From Sphingomicrobium arenosum (GTDB lineage: Bacteria > Pseudomonadota > Alphaproteobacteria > Sphingomonadales > Sphingomonadaceae): a stretch of DNA of 64,000 bases. Shown in pieces: positions 25,551 to 35,610 of this stretch. Position 1 is the stretch's first letter. Every line of letters begins with the position of its first letter. The translations under genes and the position numbers were made by a program. The DNA lies in assembly GCF_026157085.1 (NCBI RefSeq), contig NZ_JANPVN010000001.1:2046001-2110000 (forward strand), read 5' to 3'. The notes beneath the pieces are model-generated. The model was not told where the DNA came from. It saw nothing but the letters and a program-made list of their open reading frames with translations, and did no database searches.

Positions 25551-26069
25551 ATGCATCCCCGCCAGACCCTCTTCACCGACGAGCGATTGGGCGCGCACCT
25601 TTGGCGCTCGCTCCTTGCCTTGCCGCGCGGCAGCGGAATCGTCCTGCGCCACGATGCGCTAGCGCCGCCCGAGCGGTACGCATTGGCGTTTCGTATCGCG
25701 CGCCTCGCCGCCGCGCGCGGCCATCTCTTCTCCGTCGCGGGCGATGTCGCGCTAGCCCATGCGGTCGGCGCGGCGATGGTTCACCGGCCGGGCGGCCCGA
25801 CCGGCGGCCTGCCGTTCAGCCTCCCCGTTCATGACAGCGCCGAGGCCCTTGCCGCGCGGCGTCTCGGCGCAGCGCTGGTCTATGTGTCGCCCGTCCACGC
25901 CACGGCCTCGCATCCGAGCGCGGCGCCTCTTGGGACAAGCGCGGCGATCCGCTTGGCGCGGCTCGCCGCCTGCCCTGCCGTGGCGCTGGGCGGCATGAAT
26001 GAAGGGCGCTATCGCCCACTGCGCGCGCACTTCCTCGGATGGGCAGGCATCAGCGCACTAAAAGTGTAA
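25551..26069 (+). CDS. ThiE/TenI-like thiamine phosphate synthase family protein
   Basis: The short (172-residue) barrel protein begins LFTDERLG, like thiamine phosphate synthase (usually LVTD), and ends with the phosphate-site type pattern VALGGMNEGRYR. The middle YVSPVHATASHP corresponds to the family's GPxxxTxTK region but lacks the lysine, and the usual second-half loops are shortened. Family membership is likely, but activity as a true TMP synthase is doubtful. ATG 25551 follows GGAGAGG. It has no thi neighbours. Confidence 0.7.
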   Translation: MHPRQTLFTDERLGAHLWRSLLALPRGSGIVLRHDALAPPERYALAFRIARLAAARGHLFSVAGDVALAHAVGAAMVHRPGGPTGGLPFSLPVHDSAEALAARRLGAALVYVSPVHATASHPSAAPLGTSAAIRLARLAACPAVALGGMNEGRYRPLRAHFLGWAGISALKV

Positions 26070-26087
26070 TAATTTCAACGGCTTGGT

Positions 26088-26846
26088 CTAGAAGCGAAGC
26101 TTCGTGCCGACATAGACAGCCTGGCTGTCGTAGCGGCGACCGTCCACATCGGGCTCGGGCAGGCGTTCTTGGTCGACGCGATAGCGCACGCCGCCGGTGA
26201 TCGCGATATTGTTGGTGATGCGCACCGCGCCGCCGACGTCGAGCGCATAACTGTCGGTCGCGCGAATGCCTGGCACGGCCCGGCTCGTCTCGCGATCCGC
26301 CGACACGGCGACCTGCCCGCTCACCCGCGTGCCATAGGACAGGCCCACGCGCGCACGGCCACGATCGACCAGCGCGGCGCCGCCCTGGTTATTCTCTTCG
26401 GCCACTTCGGTCGACAGGCGGAAACGCTTCCAGCCGACATCGACCCCGAGATCGTAATCGCTCGGCGTCAGTGTCGCGGTCCGGCGCTGCGTATCGACCG
26501 CCTCGGCGACCCGGCGCGTCGGCGCGGGTGTCGGCGCCGCGCTCGAGGAACCGCGCACGGCGACTTCGACACGACGCGCTTCCTTGCGTTCGGCACCGGC
26601 GGGCGTGAAGCTAATCGCCTCGCGTTTCTTGTCGGCAAAGGCCGCCGCGAGGCGCGGATCGGCACCAGCCGGCGTGAAGCGCCCGGCGACCGTGCGCGAG
26701 GACGGCGGCGGCGCACCGGCCCCGTCGGCGATGCTCGCGGCGATCGCGGGAATCGAGGTCGTGGCCATGCCAAGGGCGAGCGCCAGCCCGAGCATCGCGC
26801 CTGCGCGCTTGCCCTTCGCGGTGCTGATGATCCCCTGCTTCGACAC
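26088..26846 (-). CDS. Predicted outer-membrane beta-barrel protein
   Basis: The 252-residue exported protein has a signal peptide (AMLGLALALGMATTSIPAIAA) and a long linker with two repeats of RFTPAGA/SFTPAGA type near residues 56 and 80. The C-terminal half has alternating amphipathic strands (LGVDVGWKRFRLSTEVAE, VGLSYGTRVSGQVAVSAD, AITGGVRYRV) ending in KLRF. The terminal phenylalanine is the usual barrel-assembly signal. The start is GTG 26846, preceded by GGAG at 9 bases; an in-frame ATG further up has no ribosome site. Short porin-like barrels of unknown substrate occur in sphingomonads. Confidence 0.7.
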   Translation of the reverse strand: MSKQGIISTAKGKRAGAMLGLALALGMATTSIPAIAASIADGAGAPPPSSRTVAGRFTPAGADPRLAAAFADKKREAISFTPAGAERKEARRVEVAVRGSSSAAPTPAPTRRVAEAVDTQRRTATLTPSDYDLGVDVGWKRFRLSTEVAEENNQGGAALVDRGRARVGLSYGTRVSGQVAVSADRETSRAVPGIRATDSYALDVGGAVRITNNIAITGGVRYRVDQERLPEPDVDGRRYDSQAVYVGTKLRF

Positions 26847-27021
26847 TTGGTACGACTCCAATCCTTCACCGATACATAGCGTGGGCAACGTGATCGTTCC
26901 ATGACTCAGAATCCGCTTTCATGCGAACTGTGTCATTCGTCCCACAATGATCCGCCTTCACAAGGGGCGGCGAGGGGGCTAGTCACCGTTCCGAAGACCA
27001 ATATCGATGAGGCCTATCGTC

Positions 27022-27465
27022 ATGAAATTCCCCTTGATCCCCGCTGCCCTTGCCGCCAGCGCGCTCGCGCTCACCGCCTGTGGCGGTGGCAACCGGGCGA
27101 TGGCCCCGGTCGCGGTCGCGCCGAGCCAGATGACCCAGATCGGCGTCAACGCCTATCTCTATCAGGCCGCGATCGACACGCTCAGCTTCGCGCCGCTGCT
27201 CCAGGCCGACGCCGGCAACGGCATCGTGCTGACCGACTGGTATGCCGATCCCAATACGCCGGGCGAGCGCATCAAGCTCACCGCCGCGATTCTCGATGCG
27301 AGCCTGCGCGCCGATGCCGTGCGCGTCACCGCGATCCGTGAAGTGAACAACAATGGCGTCTGGACCGTCGCCCCGGTCGAGGCCGCCACGGTGCAGAAGC
27401 TCGAGGACATCATCCTCACCCGCGCCCGCGACATTCGCCGCACCACCATCGCCCCTGCAGGATAA
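27022..27465 (+). CDS. DUF3576 domain lipoprotein
   Basis: The 147-residue predicted lipoprotein has a signal (FPLIPAALAASALALTAC) with the lipobox cysteine followed by GGG. The mature part matches the DUF3576 pattern: IGVNAYLYQAAIDTLSFAPL, VLTDWYADPNTPGERIKLTA and VRVTAIREVNNNGVW. Function is unknown. It sits 3 bases upstream of leuS and close to lptE, both conserved neighbours in alphaproteobacteria. ATG 27022 is chosen over ATG 27007 because it starts the signal peptide directly. Confidence 0.87.
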   Translation: MKFPLIPAALAASALALTACGGGNRAMAPVAVAPSQMTQIGVNAYLYQAAIDTLSFAPLLQADAGNGIVLTDWYADPNTPGERIKLTAAILDASLRADAVRVTAIREVNNNGVWTVAPVEAATVQKLEDIILTRARDIRRTTIAPAG

Positions 27466-27468
27466 ATC

Positions 27469-29991
27469 ATGACCGACCGCTTCGACTCGGCGGCCGCCGA
27501 GCGGCGCTGGCAGGACAAATGGGACAGTGAAAGCACCTTCGAGGCGGACAGCGCGTCTGCCCGCCCGAAGGCCTATGTCCTCGAGATGTTCCCCTATCCC
27601 TCGGGGCGCATCCACATGGGCCATGTCCGCAATTACACGATGGGTGACGTCCTTGCGCGCTACAAGCGCAAGCAGGGCTTCGAAGTCCTCCACCCGATGG
27701 GGTGGGACGCCTTCGGCATGCCCGCCGAAAATGCCGCGATGGAGCGCAAGGTCCATCCGGGCGCCTGGACCTATGAGAATATCGCGGCCATGCGCGCGCA
27801 GCTGAAGCGTCTCGGTTTCGCGCTCGACTGGAGCCGCGAGCTCGCGACCTGCGATCCCGACTATTACGGCCACGAACAAGCGCTGTTCCTCGCACTCTAC
27901 GAGGCCGGCCTCGTCTTCCGCAAGGAAAGCGAAGTGAACTGGGACCCCGTCGACATGACCGTGCTCGCCAACGAGCAGGTCATCGACGGCAAGGGCTGGC
28001 GCTCGGGCGCGCCGGTCGAGCGCAAGAAGCTCTCGCAGTGGTTCTTCCGCATTACCGACTTCGCCGAGGAACTGCTCGACGGCCTCGGCAGCCTCGATCG
28101 CTGGCCCGACAAGGTTCGGCTGATGCAGGAAAACTGGATCGGCAAGTCGGTCGGCATGCAATTCGACTTCCAGCTCGACGCCAAGGCCGGCGAGGAAGAC
28201 AAGGTCACCGTCTTCACCACGCGCCCCGACACTATCTTCGGGTCGAGCTTCGTCGCCGTCGCCGCCGACCATCCACTTGCGCAGGCCATCGCTAAGGACA
28301 ATCCCGAAGCCGCCGCCTTCATCACCAAGGTCAAGCAGGGTGGCACCAGCGCCGCCGAGATCGAGACGGCCGAGAAAGAGGGCTACAACACCGGGCTTGG
28401 CGCGGTGCATCCCTTTGATCCGGAATGGAAACTCCCGGTTTTCATCGCCAATTTCGTCCTCATGGACTATGGCACCGGCGCCGTCTTCGGCGTCCCCGGC
28501 CATGATCAGCGCGACTTCGAATTCGCCACCAAATACGGCCTGCCCATCACCCGCGTCGTTGCCGCATCCCCCGATGCGGCCGACCAGCCCATCGAGGGGG
28601 AGGCGGACACCGATCCCGGTGTCGCGGTCAATTCGCGCTTTCTCGACGGGATGGACACCGCCGCCGCCAAGGCCGAAGTGATCGCCCGCGCCCAGCAGCA
28701 ACGCTGGGGCGAAGCGAAGACGACCTATCGCCTGCGCGACTGGGGCGTCAGTCGCCAGCGCTACTGGGGCACCCCCATCCCGATCATCCACTGCGAGGAT
28801 TGCGGCCCGCAGCCGGTGCCGAAAGACCAGCTCCCGGTCGTGCTGCCCGAGGACGTCAGTTTCGACGTCCCAGGCAACCCGCTCGACCGCCACGCACAAT
28901 GGCAGGCGACAACCTGCCCCAAGTGCGGCAGCGCGGCGCGCCGCGAGACCGATACGCTCGACACCTTCGTCGATTCGAGCTGGTACTATATCCGCTTCGC
29001 CTCGCAGCCGACCGACAAGCCGTTCGATGCCGCCGAGGCCAATCAGTGGCTCCCCGTCGGTCAATATATCGGCGGGGTCGAGCATGCGATCCTGCATCTC
29101 CTCTACGCCCGCTTCATCGCCCGCGCGCTGTCCAAGGTCACCGACCTCGAGGCGCCCGAGCCCTTCGCCGGCCTGTTCACGCAGGGCATGGTCACCCACG
29201 AGACCTACAAGAGCCTCGATGGGCGTTGGCTCGCTCCCGAGGAACTGGGCGTCGGCGAGGATGGCGCGCTGGTCGAGCGCGCCAACGGGGCTGAAGTCGC
29301 CCGCGGCCGCGTCGAGAAAATGAGCAAATCCAAGCGCAACGTGGTCGATCCCGACCCGATGATCGAACGCTACGGCGCCGATGCGGTGCGCTGGTTCATG
29401 CTCTCCGATTCTCCCCCCGAACGCGACCTCGAATGGTCCGAGGGCGGAATCGAGGGTGCCAATCGCTTCGTCCAGCGCGTGTGGAAGCTCGCAGGCGCGC
29501 CGCGCCGGGCCACCGGCGAGGACAAGGATCTCGACGTCAAGCGCCACCAGGCCATCGCCGCCGTCTCTGCCGCGATCGAGGGCTTGCAGTTCAACAAAGC
29601 CATCGCGGCCCTCTACGAACTCGTGGCCGCCGTGGAAAAAGCGCGCGAATCCGCCACTCGTGACAGCGTCATCGACACGCTCCTCCACCTCATCGCGCCG
29701 ATGGCCCCGCACCTTGCCGAGGAAGCCCATGCGCTGCGCGGCGGGGAGGGGCTCATCGCCACCAGCGTCTGGCCGAGCCACGATCCCGCCAAGCTCGTCA
29801 GCGACGAGGCCATCATCGTCGTCCAGGTCAACGGCAAGCTTCGCGACAAGATGAGCATCGCGCGCGGCACCCCCAAGGACGAGGTCGAGGCACAGGCGCT
29901 CGCGCTCGACAAGATCCAGGCGCAGTTGCAGGGCGCGGCCCCGCGCAAAGTCATCGTCGTGCCCGATCGCCTCGTGAACATCGTCGCGTGA
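27469..29991 (+). CDS. leuS: Leucyl-tRNA synthetase LeuS
   Basis: The 840-residue class I synthetase has the HIGH-type motif IHMGH at 48-52 and KMSKS at 617-621. A CP1 editing domain lies between them, with the conserved TTRPDT and [22 protein letters not shown] segments. CxxC pairs (CEDCG, CPKCG) mark a zinc site. The C-terminal anticodon-binding region ends [10 protein letters not shown]. It begins 3 bases after the lipoprotein gene and its stop overlaps lptE by GTGA. Confidence 0.97.
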   Translation: MTDRFDSAAAERRWQDKWDSESTFEADSASARPKAYVLEMFPYPSGRIHMGHVRNYTMGDVLARYKRKQGFEVLHPMGWDAFGMPAENAAMERKVHPGAWTYENIAAMRAQLKRLGFALDWSRELATCDPDYYGHEQALFLALYEAGLVFRKESEVNWDPVDMTVLANEQVIDGKGWRSGAPVERKKLSQWFFRITDFAEELLDGLGSLDRWPDKVRLMQENWIGKSVGMQFDFQLDAKAGEEDKVTVFTTRPDTIFGSSFVAVAADHPLAQAIAKDNPEAAAFITKVKQGGTSAAEIETAEKEGYNTGLGAVHPFDPEWKLPVFIANFVLMDYGTGAVFGVPGHDQRDFEFATKYGLPITRVVAASPDAADQPIEGEADTDPGVAVNSRFLDGMDTAAAKAEVIARAQQQRWGEAKTTYRLRDWGVSRQRYWGTPIPIIHCEDCGPQPVPKDQLPVVLPEDVSFDVPGNPLDRHAQWQATTCPKCGSAARRETDTLDTFVDSSWYYIRFASQPTDKPFDAAEANQWLPVGQYIGGVEHAILHLLYARFIARALSKVTDLEAPEPFAGLFTQGMVTHETYKSLDGRWLAPEELGVGEDGALVERANGAEVARGRVEKMSKSKRNVVDPDPMIERYGADAVRWFMLSDSPPERDLEWSEGGIEGANRFVQRVWKLAGAPRRATGEDKDLDVKRHQAIAAVSAAIEGLQFNKAIAALYELVAAVEKARESATRDSVIDTLLHLIAPMAPHLAEEAHALRGGEGLIATSVWPSHDPAKLVSDEAIIVVQVNGKLRDKMSIARGTPKDEVEAQALALDKIQAQLQGAAPRKVIVVPDRLVNIVA

Positions 29992-30494
29992 CCCGCACGC
30001 TCGCCCTCCTGCTCCTCGGCGCGTCGCTGCCGCTCGCCTCGTGCGGGCTGCGGCCGCTCTACGGGGCAGGGGCGAGCTCGGCGACCGCTCAGTCGCTCGG
30101 CATGATCGAGGTCACGCCAATCGACGAGCGTTCGGGCTGGCTGCTACGCAACGCACTCGTTGACCGCCTGGCAGTGGCTGGCGGCGCCGACAGCCCGCGC
30201 TATCGCCTCGACGTCCTCATCGACGACGATATCACCAAATTCGGCCTGCGCGGCGATGCCGGAGCCACGCGCGAGCGGCGCACGCTGCGCGCGCGCTACC
30301 AGCTCATCGACCTCGCCACCGGCGAGACGCTGGTCGACGCCACCGCCGGCTCGGACGCGGGCATCGACATCACCTCGTCGCCCTATGCGACCGTCGCCGC
30401 CGAGCAGAGCGCGGTGGAGCGGCTGAGCATGGAGGTCGCCGACGACATCGTCGCCCGACTCGCGCTTTATTTCGACCGTACGGCGCGCCGGTGA
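29988..30494 (+). CDS. lptE: LPS assembly lipoprotein LptE
   Basis: The 168-residue outer-membrane lipoprotein plugs LptD during LPS insertion. The signal [22 protein letters not shown] contains the lipobox cysteine and the family-typical CG(F/L)RPLYG. The rest has the alternating strands and terminal helix of the LptE fold. The start is GTG 29988 within the leuS stop; its own stop overlaps holA. The leuS-lptE-holA order is widely conserved in proteobacteria, which supports the call. Confidence 0.92.
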   Translation: MTRTLALLLLGASLPLASCGLRPLYGAGASSATAQSLGMIEVTPIDERSGWLLRNALVDRLAVAGGADSPRYRLDVLIDDDITKFGLRGDAGATRERRTLRARYQLIDLATGETLVDATAGSDAGIDITSSPYATVAAEQSAVERLSMEVADDIVARLALYFDRTARR

Positions 30495-31498
30495 AGGGTA
30501 AAGCTTCGGAGATCGCCCAATATCTGAAGCGTGACCCGCTTCGCCTCTACCTGTTCCACGGCGTCGACGTCGCCGGATCGCGCGGTGCCGCCGCGCGCCT
30601 CGCCAGCCATCTGGGTGGCGAGCGCAACAGCCTCGATCCCTCGGGCTTCAAGGGCGATCCCGGCCGTCTCGTCGACGAAGCCGCGAGCGCGGGGCTTTTC
30701 GGCGATAGCAAGCTCTTCTGGCTCGAACCCGTCGGCAACGAATTCACACCTGCAGCCGAGGCGCTCCTCGGCGCTCCGGCCACCGAACATCCGGTCATCG
30801 CCATCGCCGGCGCGCTAACCAAGGCCAGCAAGCTGTTGAAATTGGTGGAAAGTTCGAACGAGGCCACCGCGCTCATCAGCTACGAACCCTCGCTGCGCGA
30901 CATGGTACGCGAGGTCGGCCTCCTCCTCGGAGCGCGCGGCCTCTCCGCCGATGAAGGCGTTGCCGAGCGAATCGCCGAAAGCTGCGATCTCAACCGCGAC
31001 ATCGCCTCCAGCGAGGTCGAGAAGATCGCGCTCTTCATGCATCCCGACACCCATGTCGACCATGCTGCCGTCGATGCCATTGGCGCCGCTTATGGCGCGA
31101 CCGAATGGATGGGGGTGGGGGACAGCGCCATGGATGGCGATATCGCTGCCGTGGAAGCCGCGCTCGCCGCCCTGTCGCCACAGGCGACCGAGTCGGTGCT
31201 CGTCTGGCGCGCGGTGCAGCGCCGCGTGCAGCAACTCCTGCCGCTGGCAGCGCGGGTCGCGGGCGGCGAATCCAGCCAGCAGGTCATTGCGTCGCAGGGC
31301 AGGGCGCTCTTCTGGAAGGACAAGCCGCTCGTCTCGCGGCTGCTCGTCAAATGGCCCGTCCCCCAGCTCGACCGCCTCGCAGCGCGCGCCATGAGCGCCG
31401 AGCGCGCCGTCATGCTCAAGCCGGGCGACAAGCGCGCGGCGCTGGGCGAGGAATTGCTCACCATCGCGCGCGCCGCCAAGCAGCCAGTCCGGCGTTGA
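30491..31498 (+). CDS. holA: DNA polymerase III delta subunit HolA
   Basis: HolA is the clamp-loader wrench that opens the beta clamp. The 335-residue protein has the family pattern from the N-terminus (LRLYLFHGVDVAGSR, where other members often have a P-loop-like site), the lid motif AERIAESCDLNRDIASSEVEKIALF and the C-terminal collar helices. The start is GTG 30491, coupled to lptE. It ends 16 bases before the convergent parB. Confidence 0.93.
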   Translation: MKGKASEIAQYLKRDPLRLYLFHGVDVAGSRGAAARLASHLGGERNSLDPSGFKGDPGRLVDEAASAGLFGDSKLFWLEPVGNEFTPAAEALLGAPATEHPVIAIAGALTKASKLLKLVESSNEATALISYEPSLRDMVREVGLLLGARGLSADEGVAERIAESCDLNRDIASSEVEKIALFMHPDTHVDHAAVDAIGAAYGATEWMGVGDSAMDGDIAAVEAALAALSPQATESVLVWRAVQRRVQQLLPLAARVAGGESSQQVIASQGRALFWKDKPLVSRLLVKWPVPQLDRLAARAMSAERAVMLKPGDKRAALGEELLTIARAAKQPVRR

Positions 31499-31514
31499 GT
31501 CCTTGTGATAGCGA

Positions 31515-32381
31515 CTAGATCGCTTCGCCCGAGAGGCGCTGGCAAATCATGTCGAGCTGGTCGAGCGTGCGATAGCCGAGTTGCACCTTGCCTCCATTGG
31601 CCCCGTGGCTCACACTGACCTTGAGACCCAGAAGGTCGCCAAGCTGTCGCTCGAGCGCGGCTATGTCGGGATTGGTCTGCCCACCGCCGCCCGGCGTCGC
31701 GGCCTTGCCGCTTTTGGGCGCACGATCGCCGCGGACCAGCGCTTCGGTGTCGCGAACCGAAAGTTCGTCGCCGATCACCACATCGACCAGCTTGCTCGCG
31801 TCGGGATGACCGATCAGCGCGCGTGCATGACCCATGCTGATGAAACCTTCCATCAGCGCCTGCTGGACATGCTCGGGCAGGTCGAGAAGTCGGACGAGAT
31901 TGGCGACATGGCTCCGGGACTTGCCGACTTTCTTGGCGATATCCCCTTGGGAATATTCGAAATTCTCGGCGAGCGCGGCATAGGCACGCGCTTCTTCGAG
32001 CGCGTTGAGATCCTCGCGCTGTACATTTTCGACGATCGCCATTTCGGCGACCGCCGCATCGTCGCTGTCGCGCACGATCGCGGGAATTTCATGCAGTTGC
32101 GCCATCTGGCTGGCGCGCCACCGCCGTTCGCCGGCGATGATCTGGAACCTGTCGCCGACCGGACGAACAAGGATCGGCTGCAGGACACCGCGCTCGCTGA
32201 TCGAGGCGGCAAGCTCTCCGAGCGATTCCTGGTCGAACGTACGACGCGGCTGATCGGGATTGGGGCCGATCTTGTCGACTGCGATCGTACGGATGCCTTT
32301 GTCGCTGCTCCCGCTCGCGGCGGTGGGGCTATCTTCCAGCAATGCCGAAAGACCACGGCCAAGACCGCTCGGACGGGCCAT
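31515..32381 (-). CDS. parB: Chromosome-partitioning protein ParB
   Basis: ParB is a CTP-dependent clamp that loads at parS and spreads. The 288 residues contain the N-terminal ParA-interacting segment (RGLSALLED), the CTPase motif AGERRWRAS with the ENVQREDL box, and a helix-turn-helix region SQGDIAKKVGKSRSHVANLVRLL. A glycine-rich linker leads to the C-terminal dimer domain. Two perfect parS sites lie 1.4 and 3.2 kb upstream. ATG 32381 overlaps the parA stop by one base. Confidence 0.97.
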   Translation of the reverse strand: MARPSGLGRGLSALLEDSPTAASGSSDKGIRTIAVDKIGPNPDQPRRTFDQESLGELAASISERGVLQPILVRPVGDRFQIIAGERRWRASQMAQLHEIPAIVRDSDDAAVAEMAIVENVQREDLNALEEARAYAALAENFEYSQGDIAKKVGKSRSHVANLVRLLDLPEHVQQALMEGFISMGHARALIGHPDASKLVDVVIGDELSVRDTEALVRGDRAPKSGKAATPGGGGQTNPDIAALERQLGDLLGLKVSVSHGANGGKVQLGYRTLDQLDMICQRLSGEAI

Positions 32382-33166
32382 TATGCGGCCTCCTTCGCCA
32401 AGGCGGGCAGCCGATTGATGACTTCGCGTGCCAGGCTCAAATAGGCCGCGCTACCGGGGCATTTGAGGTCGTAGACCAACGCCGGAATGCCATGGCTCGG
32501 CGCCTCCGAGACGCGAACGTTACGCGGGATGATGGTGTTGAGCACCTTCTCGCCAAGGCACGCACGCACGTCGTCAGCAACATGCTGCGACAGCTTGTTG
32601 CGGCGATCGTACATGGTCAACGCGATGCCGAGGATCTCCAACTCGCTATTCACACCGCCACGCACCCGGTCGACCGTCTTCAAGAGCTGCGACAGCCCTT
32701 CCAGTGCGAAAAACTCGCATTGCAGCGGCACGATCAATTGCTTTGCAGCCACCATCGCGTTGACCGTCAGCAACCCGAGCGAGGGAGGGCAGTCGATCAG
32801 GCAAATGTCCCATTTTCCCGTAGGAATCTGTGAAAACTTGTCGCGAAGCCGGGTCACCCGGTCGCTCATCTCGACCATCTCGATCTCGGCACCCGACAAA
32901 TCGACGGTGGCGGGCACGATGTCGAGTCGCGGCACCTTGGTGGGGATCGCGAGGCTCCCCACATCGTCGTCGCCGACGAGCAGGTCATAGCTCGACCGAT
33001 CGCGCTCCCCCGCGCCGATCCCGAGCCCCGTGCTCGCATTTCCCTGCGGATCAAGGTCCACCAGCAGGACTTTCCAGCCGATGGCGGCCAATGCTGTCGC
33101 AAGGTTGATCGCGGTCGTGGTCTTGCCGACCCCTCCCTTCTGATTTGCGATGGCGATTGTGATCAT
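32381..33166 (-). CDS. parA: Chromosome-partitioning ATPase ParA
   Basis: The 261-residue deviant Walker ATPase drives origin segregation with ParB. KGGVGKTT at residues 10-17 has the signature lysine; LVDLDPQGNAS and LIDCPPSLG are switch and Walker B motifs. The C-terminus is typical of chromosomal ParA with no added N-terminal DNA-binding domain. It overlaps rsmG by 4 bases (ATGA) and parB by one, forming rsmG-parA-parB on one transcript. Confidence 0.97.
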   Translation of the reverse strand: MITIAIANQKGGVGKTTTAINLATALAAIGWKVLLVDLDPQGNASTGLGIGAGERDRSSYDLLVGDDDVGSLAIPTKVPRLDIVPATVDLSGAEIEMVEMSDRVTRLRDKFSQIPTGKWDICLIDCPPSLGLLTVNAMVAAKQLIVPLQCEFFALEGLSQLLKTVDRVRGGVNSELEILGIALTMYDRRNKLSQHVADDVRACLGEKVLNTIIPRNVRVSEAPSHGIPALVYDLKCPGSAAYLSLAREVINRLPALAKEAA

Positions 33167-33795
33167 GGCCGGCCCCTCCGCTTGCGCTGTGCCTTGTCGA
33201 CGATCAGGATGCGGGCATCCGCGTCGGTCAGGCTTTCCTCCACTCGAACATCAAGGTGCCAGAAGCGTCGCGCCTCTTCCAGTTCCTCCAACGCTTTTTT
33301 CCCCTTGGGGAGCACCCAGCGTGTTTTTTCTGTGGATAGATGGTGGGACAGGTCGATGAATTTCGTGAGCGACGCGACAGCGCGACCGGTGATTACCTCG
33401 AATCGTCCCTCCGCTGCAGACGCCTTGCCCCCCACGACCGTCGCGTTGGAGATATCGAGCGCCGTGATCACTCCGTGGAGGAATGCGACGCGGAGACTAC
33501 GTGGCTCCACAAGCGTCACGGGACCTTTGTGTAGGAGGGCGAGCACGATCCCCGGAAGGCCCGGACCCGAGCCGATGTCGACCCAACTGGCCTCCCGCCG
33601 AGGATCTTGCCGAACCAGTTGAGCGCCATCGAGGATATGGCGCTCGAACAGATCGGCTTCGGTCGCCTTGGAGATCAAATTCTGCGTTTGATTGGCCTCC
33701 AAGAGCATTGCTTCGAAGGCAGCGATTTTATCGGATGTTTCACGTGAAACAGGCCTACCGGTGGCGAGGTCCAGGGCGGAGAGCCTATCGAGCAT
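33163..33795 (-). CDS. rsmG: 16S rRNA m7G527 methyltransferase RsmG
   Basis: RsmG (GidB) methylates G527 of 16S rRNA using SAM. The 210-residue Rossmann protein has the SAM loop WVDIGSGPGLPGIVLALL and the downstream RAVASL segment. The residues PVSRET near the N-terminus are encoded by a perfect parS site. ATG 33795 is chosen because it matches the family start (MLDRL); it overlaps mnmG by 11 bases. It belongs to the origin-proximal mnmG-rsmG-parA-parB operon. Confidence 0.94.
   Translation of the reverse strand: MLDRLSALDLATGRPVSRETSDKIAAFEAMLLEANQTQNLISKATEADLFERHILDGAQLVRQDPRREASWVDIGSGPGLPGIVLALLHKGPVTLVEPRSLRVAFLHGVITALDISNATVVGGKASAAEGRFEVITGRAVASLTKFIDLSHHLSTEKTRWVLPKGKKALEELEEARRFWHLDVRVEESLTDADARILIVDKAQRKRRGRP
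33736..33751. promoter_or_regulatory. parS site 1 (inside rsmG)
   Basis: TGTTTCACGTGAAACA is a perfect copy of the bacterial parS palindrome. It lies within rsmG and encodes VSRET on the minus strand, about 7 kb from the proposed oriC. Confidence 0.95.
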
Positions 33796-35572
33796 GGCGT
33801 AGCGCAAAATGCAGCGAGGTGAGGGCGGTCGGCGTAATTCCCTGGACGCGCGATGCACGGTCCAGGGTCTCAGGCCGCGCCACGGAAAGGCGTTCTATCA
33901 TCTCTGCAGATAGCCCCGGAACGTTGGCGAAGTCGAACTGCGACGGGATTGCAACCTCGAGATCGCGGTGGACCGAGGCCCAATCTCGTTCTTGCCGCTC
34001 GATATATGGGGCATAATATACATCTTGGCCGACCTCACGGGACGCAGCACCGCTGCCGAGCGCCTCAAGCGCTTTCTCCCGCGTGTCACTTCGGGTCAGC
34101 CAGTAGCGCAACGGGCGTGCGCTCGACGCGCTCTCTAGTATGATTGACTCATCTGTACGCCGCGAAGCCTCAGCCTTGGCATCGAGATGGGACCGGATTC
34201 GATCTGCCTGTCGGGAGGAGATACCACTATTCATCGCGGTGCTGCCCAAGCGTGCAACGGCGTTGTCCGCACGCAAATGAAGTCGTCGTTCGGCACGGGC
34301 GGTCATCATGCGATAGGGCTCGGTGACGCCCTGCAGGGTGAGGTCATCGACGAGCACGCCGATATAGCTCTCGCGACGGTCGAACGTGATCGGTGCGAGA
34401 TCACAGGCGAGCGCCGCAGCGTTCAGGCCAGCGACAAGACCGAGCGCGCTCGCTTCTTCGTAGCCCGTCGTCCCGTTGATCTGGCCGGCGAGAAACAATC
34501 CGCCAATCTCGCGATGCTCCAGCGTCGGGGAGAGGGCGCGCGGATCGGAGTAGGCGTATTCGACAGCATAGCCCGGCTTTACGATCCGGCAGGCCTCGAG
34601 CCCCGCGATCGTCGCCATCATTTCCTCCTGCGCGTCGAGCGGGAGCGAGGTGGAGATGCCATTAGGATAGACGAGATGCGTGTCGAGCCCTTCGGGCTCG
34701 AGAAAGAGTTGGTGCCCGTCTCGATCGGAAAAGCGCCGCACCTTATCTTCGATCGAGGGGCAATAGCGTGGGCCGCGTCCACCGATATCACCCGCATAGA
34801 GCGGGGAGCGGTCTGCATGCCTGGCAATGACATCGTGGGTGGCGGGGTTCGTACGCGTAATTGCACAGGCTAGCTGGGGCGGACGCGAGGACCCGTCGGA
34901 TTGGATTGACATGGTCCAGGCGTGGCGGTCGCTGGGCTGAGGCTCGAGCCTTGCCCAGTCGATGGTGCGACCATCGAGGCGTGGAGGCGTTCCCGTCTTC
35001 AGGCGACCTGACAACAAGGCGAGGTCGGCGAATTGCTCGCCGAGCTCGCTTGCCGCCCGCTCTTCGATCCGCCCGCCTTCCTGTGTTTCCATTCCGCGAA
35101 AAAGCTTGCCACCGAGGAACGTCCCCGTGGCGACGACGACACCGCGGCATGCAATTCGCTGATGGTCCGCAAGGGTGACCGCAACGATGTGACCACCTTC
35201 GATTTGGAGCCTGCTGACCTCTCCAGCGATGAACGTCACGCCGGAACCCGCCAGCCGCTCACGCACCGCGGCAGCGAATAGTCGACGGTCGGCTTGGAGC
35301 CGGGGGCCATGAACTGCCGCGCCCTTGCTGCGGTTGAGCAGGCGATAGTGGATCGCGGCGCGGTCGGCGGCCCAAGGCTGGACGCCTTCGAAAACGTCGA
35401 CCTCGCGGACGAGGTGGCCCTTGCCGACTCCCCCGATCGAGGGATTACACGACATTTGCCCAATGTTATCGGTAGCGAAGCTTACCAAAGCGACAGACGC
35501 GCCGCGGCGGGACGCGGCGAGGGCCGCTTCTACACCCGCGTGACCGGCCCCAATGACAAGAACATCAACCAT
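33785..35572 (-). CDS. mnmG: tRNA uridine-5-carboxymethylaminomethyl modification enzyme MnmG
   Basis: MnmG (GidA) with MnmE modifies wobble U34 of several tRNAs, using FAD and methylene-THF. The 595-residue protein has the FAD motif VLVIGAGHAGVEAALA, SCNPSIGGVGKGHLVREVD, GTFLGG, LKTGTPPRL and AGQINGTTGYEEA. The C-terminal helical domain binds MnmE. ATG 35572 is preferred to earlier in-frame ATGs because GAGGGC precedes it and the protein then starts at MVDVLVIG. Its partner mnmE lies directly upstream, across a parS site. Confidence 0.95.
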   Translation of the reverse strand: MVDVLVIGAGHAGVEAALAASRRGASVALVSFATDNIGQMSCNPSIGGVGKGHLVREVDVFEGVQPWAADRAAIHYRLLNRSKGAAVHGPRLQADRRLFAAAVRERLAGSGVTFIAGEVSRLQIEGGHIVAVTLADHQRIACRGVVVATGTFLGGKLFRGMETQEGGRIEERAASELGEQFADLALLSGRLKTGTPPRLDGRTIDWARLEPQPSDRHAWTMSIQSDGSSRPPQLACAITRTNPATHDVIARHADRSPLYAGDIGGRGPRYCPSIEDKVRRFSDRDGHQLFLEPEGLDTHLVYPNGISTSLPLDAQEEMMATIAGLEACRIVKPGYAVEYAYSDPRALSPTLEHREIGGLFLAGQINGTTGYEEASALGLVAGLNAAALACDLAPITFDRRESYIGVLVDDLTLQGVTEPYRMMTARAERRLHLRADNAVARLGSTAMNSGISSRQADRIRSHLDAKAEASRRTDESIILESASSARPLRYWLTRSDTREKALEALGSGAASREVGQDVYYAPYIERQERDWASVHRDLEVAIPSQFDFANVPGLSAEMIERLSVARPETLDRASRVQGITPTALTSLHFALRHAR

Positions 35573-35610
35573 CGCGGCGATGTGCCCTCGCGACATGGCC
35601 AAAACAAGGC

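Noticed and set aside
26983-29781. A 932-codon open frame on the strand opposite leuS
   Set aside because: Its translation shows no domain or family pattern and mirrors the high-GC third positions of leuS, which is clearly real. Similar antisense frames opposite hisD, trpE, trpB and nadE are rejected for the same reason.
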